Assembly: GCA_022825265.1 (NCBI GenBank)
Contig: JAJDXE010000010.1
Location: 310,001 to 374,000 of the forward strand
Source: Dehalococcoidia bacterium
Lineage (GTDB): Bacteria > Chloroflexota > Dehalococcoidia > Bin125
DNA length: 64,000 nucleotides
Reading direction: 5' to 3'
In this document: positions 1-8,634 of the stretch, piece by piece
Position numbering within the stretch: position 1 is the first letter of the stretch
How the letters are laid out: each line of letters begins with the position of its first letter
Program-made: the position numbers and the translations under genes
Notes under the pieces: model-generated
What the model was told of the DNA's origin: nothing
The model's input: the letters and a program-made list of their open reading frames with translations, nothing else
The model's database searches: none

Positions 1-488
1 ATGCCCGCCGCCACCGCTGCCGCCGCGCCGCCCGAGGAGCCGCCCGCCGTGTGCTCAAGATTCCAGGGGTTGCGAGTCTTGCCGTGGACGACCGACTCGG
101 TCGTGGCGGTGATCCCGAACTCGGGCGAGGTGGATCGACCGAAAATCGAGAGACCGGCGGCCTTGTAGCGCGTGGTCATCTCGTGATCGTGGTCGGGGAC
201 GTAGTCTTCGAAGATCCGCGAGCCGTTGCTCATCGGCTGTCCCGCGTAGAGCAGGTAGAGGTCCTTGAGCAGGAAGGGCACGCCGGTGAAGGGCCCGTCA
301 GGCAGACCCGCGTATGCTCGCTGCCGCGCTTCGTCGTAGTAGGGGTAGACGACGGCGTTGATCTGCGGATTGACCCGCTCCGCCCGTTCGATCGCCTCCT
401 CAAGTAGCTCAGTCGCCGATACTTCCTTGTCGGCGACCATCCGCGCTAGATCCAACCCGTCAAGGTCCGAGTAGCCCTGTATTGCCAT
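1..488 (-). CDS. Amidase signature family protein (C-terminus off window)
   Basis: N-terminal 162 residues of an amidase signature (AS) enzyme, which hydrolyses amide bonds with a Ser-cisSer-Lys triad. The catalytic Lys lies in GVPFLLKDL (K75), and the glycine/serine-rich AS core TAGGSSGGAAAA (about 148-157) carries the cis-Ser. The nucleophilic Ser would lie beyond the window edge. The start ATG (486-488) has a GAGAGGA ribosome-binding site about 8 bases upstream. The gene is divergent from rph, whose start lies only about 30 bases away. The substrate cannot be told from this fragment; GatA-like and aryl-acylamidase members share these motifs. Confidence 0.9.
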   Translation of the reverse strand, partial: MAIQGYSDLDGLDLARMVADKEVSATELLEEAIERAERVNPQINAVVYPYYDEARQRAYAGLPDGPFTGVPFLLKDLYLLYAGQPMSNGSRIFEDYVPDHDHEMTTRYKAAGLSIFGRSTSPEFGITATTESVVHGKTRNPWNLEHTAGGSSGGAAAAVAAG

Positions 489-516
489 GTGTGCGTCCTC
501 TCATAAGCTCTTACGC

Positions 517-1221
517 ATGGTACGCATCGACGGCAGACAACCGAACGAGTTACGTTCGCTCAGCTTCGAGCTCGACGTGCAGAAGCACGCCAACGGATCC
601 TGCATCGTCTCGCTGGGCGATACGCGAGTCCTCTGCGCGGTCACGGTCGAGGAACAGGTGCCGCGCTGGATGCGGGGCTCGGGCCGCGGCTGGCTGACCG
701 CCGAGTACAACATGCTCCCGGCAGCGACCAACACGCGCTCCAACCGCGAGCGCGTCCTCTCCGCTGGCCGGACCAAGGAGATTCAGCGCCTGATCGGACG
801 CAGCCTCCGTGCCGCCATCGATCTCAACGCCCTGGGCGAGCGAACGTTCAACATCGACTGCGACGTGCTCGACGCCGACGGCGGAACCCGAACCGCAGCG
901 ATCACCGGCGCCTTTGTCGCCGTCCAACAGGCCATCGAGCAGCTCGCCTACGAGCGTTCGCCGATCCAGTCCGCTGTCGCCGCCGTCAGCATCGGGATCA
1001 TCGACGGCCAGGTCCTCACCGACCTCAACTACGCCGAGGACTCGACCGCCGATGTCGACTGCAACATCGTCGGCCTGGCATCGGGAGGATTGGTCGAGGT
1101 CCAGGGCACGGCTGAGGGTCAGAGCTTCAGCGCGCAGCAGCTCAGCCGGATGGTTGCCGCCGCTCAGCACGCGCTGCAGATGATGTTCGCCTCCCAGCAG
1201 GCGGTGATGGGTCAGAAGTAA
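517..1221 (+). CDS. rph: Ribonuclease PH
   Basis: Phosphate-dependent 3'-5' exoribonuclease that trims tRNA 3' ends. The family pattern is complete: MVRIDGRQPNELR at the N-terminus, GWLTAEYNMLP, then GRTKEIQRLIGRSLRA, and FNIDCDVLDADGGTRTAA containing the catalytic Asp residues. The start at 517 matches the family N-terminus and gives 234 aa, close to the usual 240. An in-frame ATG at 487 would add ten atypical residues and overlap the divergent amidase start. No good ribosome-binding site precedes either start. The 3' end overlaps the convergent HIT gene by 10 bases. Confidence 0.95.
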   Translation: MVRIDGRQPNELRSLSFELDVQKHANGSCIVSLGDTRVLCAVTVEEQVPRWMRGSGRGWLTAEYNMLPAATNTRSNRERVLSAGRTKEIQRLIGRSLRAAIDLNALGERTFNIDCDVLDADGGTRTAAITGAFVAVQQAIEQLAYERSPIQSAVAAVSIGIIDGQVLTDLNYAEDSTADVDCNIVGLASGGLVEVQGTAEGQSFSAQQLSRMVAAAQHALQMMFASQQAVMGQK

Positions 1222-2078
1222 TCCGCGTACAGACCCAGGTGACTCCCGCCGATCAGCAACACGTGCGCCGGGCCGAACTCCTCGTCCGACTGCTGGCCGG
1301 GGAAGTTGCTCATCACCCGGAACCCACCGGGCGACGCCTCGGCCCCATACTCCACCGCATCTGCGCCGAGCTGACCGACGTCCTCCCACATCGCCCACTG
1401 CGACTTCGCCTCGCGCGGCACCGCCAGCAACGCCATCTTGGGCAACGAACGATGCGGTGCGGAGAAGCCCACCGAGACCGTCACCTGCCAGAGATGGGAG
1501 CGCCCTGCCTCCAGCGTCGGCAGCGCGTCGTAGAAGATCGTCGAGTCGGTTTCATGCACGATCGTCGATCCGTTTTTCGTTACTGCATCAAGCCACGGTT
1601 CCCCCGTCGGCGCCCAGCGCGAGCGGTCGAGCTCCTTCGCTGCATGCACCTGCAAATGCGCGTGCGGCTGCGACTGCTCACCCATCGATCCAAAGTTGCA
1701 GAACACGCGGAAACCGTCCGGCGCCCGTTCGGCGTTCCGATCCTTCAACCACTCGACCGTCTGTAACCCATGATCTCGCGCCGTCGCCCCCACCTCACCC
1801 AGGTCCGACCACAGCTCGCTCTGCTGCGAGTAAAACGGAATCACCGACTCCGAGTGCTCCAGCGGAATCACCAGCGAGGTCAGGTCGAAGAACAGGAACT
1901 GATTCTCGAAGACGAACACCTCGGGCCGGTCATCCGACCATGGGGCCGAGGGATCGCCGCGCCTCGAGTCGGTGAATCGCCGCTCGCCGTCGCGGAAGAA
2001 CAGCGCCGACTCGGAGCCGTCCGCGATTCCGCAAAAGACGCAGAATCGAGACGCCTGCTGCCCCGGCTTGTTCGGCAT
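1212..2078 (-). CDS. HIT-family protein with a second, degenerate HIT half
   Basis: Histidine-triad nucleotide hydrolase/transferase family. The N-terminus has the Cys pair CVFCG common in HIT proteins. Mid-protein is a full HIT signature, GFRVFCNFGSMGEQSQPHAHL followed by QVH, giving the H-x-H-x-x-x-H pattern. Near the C-terminus a similar segment starts GGFRVMSNF and ends GPAHVLLIGG, so it keeps the fold signature but only one His of the triad. This suggests tandem HIT domains with one active site. The start MPNKPGQQ (2078) is preferred over an upstream in-frame codon because the extra residues are Arg-rich and untypical. The nucleotide substrate is unknown. Confidence 0.75.
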   Translation of the reverse strand: MPNKPGQQASRFCVFCGIADGSESALFFRDGERRFTDSRRGDPSAPWSDDRPEVFVFENQFLFFDLTSLVIPLEHSESVIPFYSQQSELWSDLGEVGATARDHGLQTVEWLKDRNAERAPDGFRVFCNFGSMGEQSQPHAHLQVHAAKELDRSRWAPTGEPWLDAVTKNGSTIVHETDSTIFYDALPTLEAGRSHLWQVTVSVGFSAPHRSLPKMALLAVPREAKSQWAMWEDVGQLGADAVEYGAEASPGGFRVMSNFPGQQSDEEFGPAHVLLIGGSHLGLYADYF

Positions 2079-2160
2079 ACGCGTCAGCGTCGCACCAATC
2101 CCCCGACCGCGCAATGATCGGCGATCGCCTGAGATACGATCATTCAAGTTCCACTCAACT

Positions 2161-2190
2161 CCCAGTCCCCGCTTCACGCGGGGACCCGCT
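2161..2190. repeat. GC-rich palindromic repeat (copy 1)
   Basis: Stem GTCCCCGC (2165-2172), loop TTCAC, stem GCGGGGAC (2178-2185), followed by CCGCTCGG. The same stem, preceded by CCCA and followed by CCGCTCGG, recurs at 5128-5160. It lies in the gap between the divergent HIT and DUF1015 genes. It resembles REP-type dispersed palindromes; a role in transcript ends or as a mobile repeat is inference. Confidence 0.6.
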
Positions 2191-2220
2191 CGGGTCCTGG
2201 CCCGTCAAGGATGCCCGCTG

Positions 2221-3429
2221 ATGGTCAACGTCCACCCCTTCCGAGGCCTCCGCTACAACTCCGACATCGTCGGCGACTGGGGCACCGTCCTCGGCCCGCC
2301 CTACGACATCGTCGACGACTCCCAGACCGCCGACCTCAAGGCATCCAGCCCGCACCAGATCGCACACATCGAGACGGCCGCAGGAGACGACATCACAGCC
2401 GCAGCGCAAACCCTCAAGGACTGGCGAGCATCCGGCGCCATCATCAAGGACGACGCACCTTCCTTCTACCTGCACGAGCACCACTTCGGGGATGGACAAG
2501 TGCGGCGAGCGATTTTCGGCGCAGTCGAGCTCACCCCCTGGGGAGACGGCGTCATGGCCCACGAGCGCACCATGCCCGGTCCCAAAGCGACCAGGACTGT
2601 CCTCCGCTCCGTCGTCGGAGCCGATGTCTCCCCGCTCATGGCCTTCGTTCCTGATGCGGACGGCGCGCTTGCCGAGCTGATCGACCTCGCTGCCCAACTC
2701 CCCATCCTCGACGAAGGCACCGATCCGACCGGCGACTCGCACACCCTGCGGCGAATCGACGGGGCCAACACCGTCATGCGCATCGGCGAGGCCTTCGCCA
2801 ACGACACCATCTACATGGCCGACGGACACCACCGCTACGAATCGGCCCTTGCCTCGATCGACGAACGTCCGGGCTCGCGCAGCGTCCTCATGGGCATCGC
2901 CTGCGCCGACGATCCGGCCCTCGTGGTCGGAGCCACCCATCGGGTCGTCCACACCGATGTCCCCGCCAGCCTCCTGGCCCAGCTCGGCCGGAGCTTCAGC
3001 ATCAGCGAATCCTCGCCGGCCGAGATCGTCGCAGCCCTGCCCGACGGGAGCTCATCGATCGGACTCGTCGCCAGCCAGGGCGTCTGGCACCTCGAACCGA
3101 CCGACGCCGCCGCCCGATCCATGCCCGACGACGTCCCCGACGCCTGGCGCACCCTCGCTCCCGCCGTCCTGCAGCACGTCATCCTCGAACCTCTCCTCGG
3201 CATCGACGCCGAAGCCCTCGCCGGAGGCCAGGCCGTCACGTACACCCACCACCTCAACGAGCTCCTCGAGGCCGTTGGAAACGGATCCGCCAGCGTCGGA
3301 TTCGTCCTCCCCGCGCCAACCCTCCAGGACGTGATCGACACGGCCGACGCCGGCAGCTTCATGCCCCAGAAAAGCACCTACTTCGTCCCCAAACTCCCCA
3401 CCGGCCTCGTCCTCCACCCCCTCGACTAA
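2221..3429 (+). CDS. DUF1015 domain-containing protein
   Basis: A 402-aa protein of the DUF1015 family. It is recognised by the N-terminus VHPFRGLRYN, the motif GPPYDIVDD, and the central MADGHHRYESAL. The family is widespread and often sits near serine biosynthesis genes; its biochemical function is not established. Here serA lies immediately downstream on the opposite strand, which fits that genomic habit. The start ATG at 2221 is chosen because homology begins with MVNVHPF; the frame is open upstream but the extra residues are low-complexity. Convergent with serA, with a palindromic terminator-like repeat between them. Confidence 0.88.
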   Translation: MVNVHPFRGLRYNSDIVGDWGTVLGPPYDIVDDSQTADLKASSPHQIAHIETAAGDDITAAAQTLKDWRASGAIIKDDAPSFYLHEHHFGDGQVRRAIFGAVELTPWGDGVMAHERTMPGPKATRTVLRSVVGADVSPLMAFVPDADGALAELIDLAAQLPILDEGTDPTGDSHTLRRIDGANTVMRIGEAFANDTIYMADGHHRYESALASIDERPGSRSVLMGIACADDPALVVGATHRVVHTDVPASLLAQLGRSFSISESSPAEIVAALPDGSSSIGLVASQGVWHLEPTDAAARSMPDDVPDAWRTLAPAVLQHVILEPLLGIDAEALAGGQAVTYTHHLNELLEAVGNGSASVGFVLPAPTLQDVIDTADAGSFMPQKSTYFVPKLPTGLVLHPLD

Positions 3430-3440
3430 CCCCTCCCATC

Positions 3441-3462
3441 CCCTCTCCCTAGAGGGAGAGGG
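3441..3462. terminator. Perfect palindrome between convergent genes
   Basis: CCCTCTCCCT, two bases, then AGGGAGAGGG: a 10-bp perfect stem, followed by TGAGGGTGAG. It sits 12 bases after the DUF1015 stop and 47 bases before the serA stop, so it could end both transcripts. There is no T-tract. A near-copy lies at 13958-13978, also between convergent genes. Identity as a bidirectional terminator is inferred from position. Confidence 0.5.
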
Positions 3463-3508
3463 TGAGGGTGAGAACCCTGCCCGCCTCACAGATCCAGTTC
3501 CCCAAGCC

Positions 3509-5119
3509 TTACATCTGCGCCTGAGCCACATCCTCCACCCCATCGATCGCCCCAATCGACGCCACCTCTTCCACCGACAACGTCCGAGAGATCAGCAACG
3601 CCATCATCGACATCTCCGACGGATCATCGGGACTAAAGCCCACATCCATCGCCGCAATATTCACATCCAGCCGGCCCAGCGCCATCCCCACTTCGCCGAT
3701 CCGTCCCGGCCGGTCCTCATTGCGAAGCACCAACAGGTGCAGATGATCCGCCGCCTGCCCCGGCTGCAGTCGCGGACCCGAGATATGCACATAGAACCCA
3801 TTGATCTCCACCACAGCAGCGCGCCCATGCTCCAGCGTCCCCATCAACGAAGTCGCACCCGCCGAGGTCCGCAACTCAACCGTGATCGTCGACGTGTACG
3901 GCTCCGCATCCGGAGTTTTGCGCTCCGAAATCCGCCAGCCCCGATGCGCGATCACATTGTTGATGTTGACCAGGTTCACGTGCTCGTCTGAAATCGGAGC
4001 CAGCAACCCAGCCACCACCGACGCCTTCAGCGGCGTCACATCATGATTCGCAATCTCGCCGCGATAGTGGATCACAATGTCCCGCCACTGGCCGGACGCC
4101 AGCTGCGTCGCCAGCCGGCCGCACATCTCCGCCACCGACAGGTACGGACCGACCGCTTCCAGCGACTCCGGATCAATCAGCGGAGCATTGACCGCCGCCT
4201 GCGACGGCTGACCTCGAAGCACCTTGAGCGTCTCCGTCGCGATGTCGACCGCCACCCGTTCCTGTGCCTCCTGCGTCGACGCACCCAGGTGCGGAGTCGC
4301 CAACACTCGAGGATGCTTGACCAGCGGATTGTCCTGAGCCGGCTCCTGAGCAAACACATCCAGCGCCGCCCCACCGACCCGGCCCGAGTCCAGCGCCTCC
4401 AACAACGCCGCCTCATCAACCAGCCGCCCGCGAGCCGTGTTGACCAGCAGCGCGCCCGCCTTCATCGCCTGGAACTCCGCAGCGCCCAACAACGGGGGAG
4501 CATCCGGCGACGCCGACGAATGCAATGTCACCACATCGGACTGAGACAACAGATCAGGCAACCGGACGAGCTCCGCTCCAACACTCCGGGCCCGCTCTTC
4601 CGAGACGAACGGATCAAACGCAATCGTCCGCATCTCCATCGCCTGCAACCGGCGAGCCACCGCCGCACCGACGAGCCCCAGTCCAACGATCCCGGCCGTC
4701 TTGCCGCGCAACTCCGCCCCGACAAACGCCGACCGATTCCACTCGCCCGCTTTCAACGACGCATTCGCCTCTGCCAGGTGCCGCGACAGCGACAGCAACA
4801 GCGCCACCGCCAGCTCCGCTGCCGACACCGTGTTCCCACCTGCAGCATTGAGCACAATGATCCCGCGCTCCGACGCCGCGTCCAGGTCAATGTTGTCGAC
4901 TCCCGCCCCCGCACGCCCAATCACCCTCAGCTTCGGCGCCGACTCAATCAGCTCGCGATCAACCCGAGTCCCGCTCCGAACAATCAATCCCTGGCAATCG
5001 GCGACCACGGACAACAACTCATCCCGAGACAGCGAATAGCAAGCCTCAACCGCCGCCGACCCACGCAGGATCGCCAACCCTTCCTCCGCGAGCGACTCAC
5101 TGACCAGGATGCGATTCAT
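3509..5119 (-). CDS. serA: D-3-phosphoglycerate dehydrogenase, long ACT-containing form
   Basis: First enzyme of phosphorylated serine synthesis, oxidising 3-phosphoglycerate with NAD. At 536 aa it is the long SerA type: substrate domain (IVRSGTRV, GRAGAGVDNIDL), nucleotide domain with GLGLVGAAVARRL, catalytic Arg in NTARGRLVDE and catalytic His in ATPHLGASTQEAQ. An intervening domain follows, then a C-terminal ACT domain (HLLVLRNEDRPGRIGEVG) that usually binds serine for feedback control. The start ATG at 5119 matches the family. The next gene upstream on this strand encodes a class V aminotransferase, and the two probably act in one pathway. Confidence 0.95.
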   Translation of the reverse strand: MNRILVSESLAEEGLAILRGSAAVEACYSLSRDELLSVVADCQGLIVRSGTRVDRELIESAPKLRVIGRAGAGVDNIDLDAASERGIIVLNAAGGNTVSAAELAVALLLSLSRHLAEANASLKAGEWNRSAFVGAELRGKTAGIVGLGLVGAAVARRLQAMEMRTIAFDPFVSEERARSVGAELVRLPDLLSQSDVVTLHSSASPDAPPLLGAAEFQAMKAGALLVNTARGRLVDEAALLEALDSGRVGGAALDVFAQEPAQDNPLVKHPRVLATPHLGASTQEAQERVAVDIATETLKVLRGQPSQAAVNAPLIDPESLEAVGPYLSVAEMCGRLATQLASGQWRDIVIHYRGEIANHDVTPLKASVVAGLLAPISDEHVNLVNINNVIAHRGWRISERKTPDAEPYTSTITVELRTSAGATSLMGTLEHGRAAVVEINGFYVHISGPRLQPGQAADHLHLLVLRNEDRPGRIGEVGMALGRLDVNIAAMDVGFSPDDPSEMSMMALLISRTLSVEEVASIGAIDGVEDVAQAQM

Positions 5120-5127
5120 CGGACTTC

Positions 5128-5160
5128 CCAGTCCCCGCCTACGCGCGGGGACCCGCTCGG
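5128..5160. repeat. GC-rich palindromic repeat (copy 2)
   Basis: Stem GTCCCCGC (5131-5138), six-base loop, stem GCGGGGAC (5145-5152), with the same CCCA prefix and CCGCTCGG suffix as the copy at 2161-2190. It lies between the aminotransferase stop and the serA start on the same strand, so it could modulate read-through from one gene to the next. Confidence 0.55.
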
Positions 5161-5175
5161 CCGCCCGCCCGTTGT

Positions 5176-6300
5176 CTACCCGTCGATCCCCGGAATCACC
5201 GCGCCCTCGGCCGCCGAGAACCCCTCGGCCACCAGCGCCTGCTGCAACGCCGAGAAACAGGCTGCGAACTCCGACTCATCCAGGTAGCCCAGGTGCCCGA
5301 TCCGCCAGATCGACGCCGCCAGCTTGCCCTGACCGCCCGCGATCACCACGTCATGTTCCTCGCGCAGCCGCTTCGTCACCGCCGAACCGGTCACGCCCTC
5401 AGGCACCTTGATCGCCGTCACCGTGTCCGACGCATACTGCTCATCCGCCAGCAACTCCAGACCCAGCGACTTCGCCGCCGACCGAGTCCACGATGCAAAA
5501 CGGTGATGCCGCGCATAGATCGCCTCCGGACCTTCCTCCAGCAGCATCGGCAACGCCGCGTCCATCGCGTACATCGTCGGCAGCGCCGGAGTCCACGGAG
5601 GCTGACCGCGCTCTGCGTAGTCATGGTGCGTCGTCAGGTCGAAGTAGAAGCTCGGCATATCCGACTCCTTGGCCGCCGCCCAGCCGCGCTCCGACAGCGC
5701 CGCCATCGCGATCCCGGGAGGCGACAGCCAGCCCTTCTGCGATGCCGTGACCACCGCATCCAGCCTCCAGTCGTCCATTCGCATCTCGACTGACCCCAGC
5801 GACGACACCGCGTCAACAATGATCAGCGGATCCGCCACCTCGCGCACCGCCGCCGCGATCTTCCCGATCGGATTGGTCACGCCGGTCGAGGTCTCGTTAT
5901 GCGTAATCAGCAGCGCATCGTAGTCATCCTGCTGGATCAGATCCGCCACCAGCTCCGGCAGAGCCGCGTCACCCCACTCGATGTCCGAGCGCGTCACCTC
6001 AGCCCCGTAGCGCTCGGCGATCGTGCCAAAGCGGTCGCCAAACGATCCAATCGTCACGCACAGCGCCCTGTCGCCGACCGACAGCGTGTTGACGATCGCC
6101 GCTTCCATCGCTCCCGTTCCTGAGGCCGTGATCAGCAGGATCTCCTGGTCGGTGCCGAAGAACGGTTGAATCCCGCTCGTCAACCGCTCCTGCAGCTCCG
6201 CGAACTCGGGACCGCGGTGGTTGATCATCTCGCTGGCCGCCGCCGCCAGCACGTCTGGCGGACACGGGGTCGGACCCGGAATGCGAAGATTCGTCGACAT
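5176..6300 (-). CDS. Class V aminotransferase (alanine-glyoxylate / serine-pathway type)
   Basis: A 374-aa PLP-dependent aminotransferase of the alanine-glyoxylate/serine-pyruvate group. It opens with RIPGPTPCPPDV. PLP-contacting residues lie in TASGTGAMEAA and IVDAVSSLGS (D163), and the Schiff-base Lys is K189 in SQKGWLSPPG. Lying 56 bases upstream of serA on the same strand, it may act as the phosphoserine or serine-glyoxylate aminotransferase, because some lineages use this subgroup instead of SerC; that assignment is inference. The start at 6300 is the first ATG consistent with family length. It is divergent from selA across 113 bases. Confidence 0.85.
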   Translation of the reverse strand: MSTNLRIPGPTPCPPDVLAAAASEMINHRGPEFAELQERLTSGIQPFFGTDQEILLITASGTGAMEAAIVNTLSVGDRALCVTIGSFGDRFGTIAERYGAEVTRSDIEWGDAALPELVADLIQQDDYDALLITHNETSTGVTNPIGKIAAAVREVADPLIIVDAVSSLGSVEMRMDDWRLDAVVTASQKGWLSPPGIAMAALSERGWAAAKESDMPSFYFDLTTHHDYAERGQPPWTPALPTMYAMDAALPMLLEEGPEAIYARHHRFASWTRSAAKSLGLELLADEQYASDTVTAIKVPEGVTGSAVTKRLREEHDVVIAGGQGKLAASIWRIGHLGYLDESEFAACFSALQQALVAEGFSAAEGAVIPGIDG

Positions 6301-6413
6301 TGCTATCTCACACCGTTCTTTACGATGAATGCAGTCACTGGATCGTCCAGCGTGGTCAGAACGCCCTGGCGTTGACCCCACCGAACGCTGGTCGAATCGT
6401 ATCAGCGCGATAG

Positions 6414-7835
6414 ATGATGACAATGCCCGATCGGAACATCGAGCAACACGAACCGTCCGACGTGCAGCGCAGATTGCGCACCCTGCCCAGCGTCGACCGC
6501 GTGCTCTCCGAGCCAGCCCTGGCGACCGCACTCGATCAATGGCCGCGCCCCCAAGTCGTCGAGGCCGTCCGCTCCGAGCTTGATATCGCTCGAGCACAGC
6601 TCAGCAACGGCGCCGACACCGCCTTAGCCCCCGCCGACATTGCCGAGCTGGCCGAACAGGCCCTGAACGACCAACTGCGCCCTTCGCTCCGACACGTGAT
6701 CAACGCCAGCGGAGTCGTGATCCACACCAACCTCGGACGCGCGCCCGTCTCCGCAGCCGCAGCGGCAGCCATGTCCCAGGCCGCCGCCGGATACTCCAAC
6801 CTCGAATTCAACCTCGAAGCGGGAACCCGCGGCTCCCGCGCCAACCACCTCGAATCCGCCCTCCAGGCCCTGACCGGCGCAGAGGCCGGTATCGCCGTCA
6901 ACAACAACGCCGCCGCTCTCTACTTCGCCATGGCCGCCCACTGCGCGGGACGGGAAGTGATCGTCTCCCGAGGCCAGGCCGTCGAAATCGGCGGCGGATT
7001 CCGCATCCCCGACGTCCTCCTCGACGCAGGAGCCACCCTGGTCGAGGTCGGCACGACCAACCGAACCCGGGCCCCCGATTACGCCAACGCGATCACCGAG
7101 GACACCGCCGCCATCCTCCGCGTCCACTCCTCCAACTTCCGCATCGTCGGCTTCACCGAGGAGCCGACCATGGCCGAACTCCGCGCCGTCGTCGATCAGG
7201 CGGACGTGCCTGGAGTCCTGCTGATCGACGATGTCGGCAGCGGCTGCCTGCTCGACACCCGAGACTTCGACCTCGCCTACGAACCCCGACCCCAGGACAG
7301 CATCAACGCCGGCGCGGACCTCGTCCTCTTCAGCGGCGACAAGCTCCTCGGCGGTCCTCAGGCCGGACTGATCATCGGCAAGCAAGCCGCCGTCGACACG
7401 CTCCGCTCCCATCCCCTGATGCGAGTCCTCCGCCTCGACAAAGCCGCCATCGCCGGACTCGCCGCCACCCTTCAGCATTACCTCGCCGGTGACGCCGTCC
7501 AGACCGTCCCAATCTGGCAAATGATCGCTACCGATCCCGAGCAACTCCGCGAGCGAGCCGAACACTGGCGCGCACAGGTGGGCGCTGGCGAAGTCCAGCC
7601 CGCCCGGTCCGCCATCGGCGGAGGTTCGCTACCCGCCGAAACTCGGCCCACCTTCGTCTGGACCCTGGAGTCCGAGCACCCCAACGACCTGGCCCGCCAA
7701 CTGCGAGCCCACGACCCGCCGATCATCGCCCGAGTCGAACACGACCACCTCATCCTCGATCCTCGAACCGTCCTGCCCGGCGAGGACGCCACCATCGTCA
7801 ACGCCCTCCAACAACTCATCGGAGGCACCGAGTGA
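6414..7835 (+). CDS. selA: L-seryl-tRNA(Sec) selenium transferase
   Basis: Converts seryl-tRNA(Sec) to selenocysteinyl-tRNA(Sec) using selenophosphate and PLP. At 473 aa it has typical length. Motifs include LPSVDRVL near the N-terminus, INASGVVIHTNLGRAPVS, YSNLEFNLEAGTRGSR, VNNNAAALYF, and the PLP Lys K310 in FSGDKLLGGPQAG. Three in-frame ATGs (6414, 6417, 6423) are possible starts. The gene ends in a GTGA overlap with the LigB-like gene, implying translational coupling. Its presence shows the genome encodes at least this step of selenocysteine insertion and supports the selenoprotein reading at 50069-51448. No selB, selD or selC was seen here. Confidence 0.95.
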   Translation: MMTMPDRNIEQHEPSDVQRRLRTLPSVDRVLSEPALATALDQWPRPQVVEAVRSELDIARAQLSNGADTALAPADIAELAEQALNDQLRPSLRHVINASGVVIHTNLGRAPVSAAAAAAMSQAAAGYSNLEFNLEAGTRGSRANHLESALQALTGAEAGIAVNNNAAALYFAMAAHCAGREVIVSRGQAVEIGGGFRIPDVLLDAGATLVEVGTTNRTRAPDYANAITEDTAAILRVHSSNFRIVGFTEEPTMAELRAVVDQADVPGVLLIDDVGSGCLLDTRDFDLAYEPRPQDSINAGADLVLFSGDKLLGGPQAGLIIGKQAAVDTLRSHPLMRVLRLDKAAIAGLAATLQHYLAGDAVQTVPIWQMIATDPEQLRERAEHWRAQVGAGEVQPARSAIGGGSLPAETRPTFVWTLESEHPNDLARQLRAHDPPIIARVEHDHLILDPRTVLPGEDATIVNALQQLIGGTE

Positions 7836-8632
7836 TCGTCCTCGGAACAGTCCTCCCCCATCCGCCGATCCTGCTCCCGCAAATCGCGCAGGGACGAGAA
7901 GTCCACGTCCAGGCAACCCTGAACGCCTACGACGCCGTCGCCAAACGTTTGCAAGAGCTGAACGTCCAGCGAGCCCTCCTCATCTCCACCCACGGCATCG
8001 TCACCCTCAACCGGTTCCACACCCTCCGAGCCAACCTCAGCGGAGACTTCGAACGCTTCGGCCACCCCGGCCTGACGTTCGAACACGACACCGACCAGCA
8101 ACTCGTCGATGCCATCGTGGAAGCAGCTCAATCCGCCGACGCACCGCTCACCCCGACACCGCTCTGGGAACAGTCCGACCACTCCGTCGGAGTCCCGATC
8201 ACCCTCCTCGACGACGCCCTCCCCGATCAAATCACCATCATCAGCATCAGCTTCCGACCACCAGCCGATCACTACCAGCTCGGCCGCGCTATCGGAGAAG
8301 CGCTCTCCACTATCGACGAACCAACCACCGTCATCGCCTCCGGGGACGCCGTCCACCGACTCAACGAAGACTCACCCAAGGGGCCCCATCCACGCGGGGA
8401 GGAAGTCCAGCAGCAATACGAAACCGCCCTCGCCAACTGGGACCACGAGTCGCTCGTCGCCATCGACGAATCTCTCCGCCGAGATGTGGACGAATCCGTG
8501 ATCTCACCAACCCTCATCCTCATGGGAGCGCTCAACCATGTAGACGCCCGCCCACATATCCTGTGCTCAGAGCACCCCTGGGGCGTCGGTTATGTCACCG
8601 CCCTCGTCGAGATCGTCCGGGAAAGCAGCTAA
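7832..8632 (+). CDS. Class III extradiol dioxygenase (LigB) / Memo-like protein
   Basis: A 266-aa protein of the LigB-like/Memo superfamily. It begins VLGTVLPHPPILLPQI, the typical opening of LigB-fold proteins, where the His contributes to a metal site. Further conserved points are LLISTHG, VGVPITLL, VIASGDAVHRL and the C-terminal EHPWGVGYVTALVE. Related proteins occur alone or fused to AMMECR1 with a radical SAM partner; no such partner is adjacent here. The GTG start overlaps the selA stop by four bases, so it is probably co-translated with selA, but a link to selenium metabolism is only inference. Ring-cleaving activity is not implied by the fold alone. Confidence 0.75.
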   Translation: MIVLGTVLPHPPILLPQIAQGREVHVQATLNAYDAVAKRLQELNVQRALLISTHGIVTLNRFHTLRANLSGDFERFGHPGLTFEHDTDQQLVDAIVEAAQSADAPLTPTPLWEQSDHSVGVPITLLDDALPDQITIISISFRPPADHYQLGRAIGEALSTIDEPTTVIASGDAVHRLNEDSPKGPHPRGEEVQQQYETALANWDHESLVAIDESLRRDVDESVISPTLILMGALNHVDARPHILCSEHPWGVGYVTALVEIVRESS

Positions 8633-8634
8633 GC

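Noticed and set aside
1972..2220. Extended N-terminus for the DUF1015 protein
   Set aside because: The extra 83 residues are Arg/Pro/Ser-rich, cross a palindromic repeat and overlap the HIT start; homology begins at MVNVHPF.
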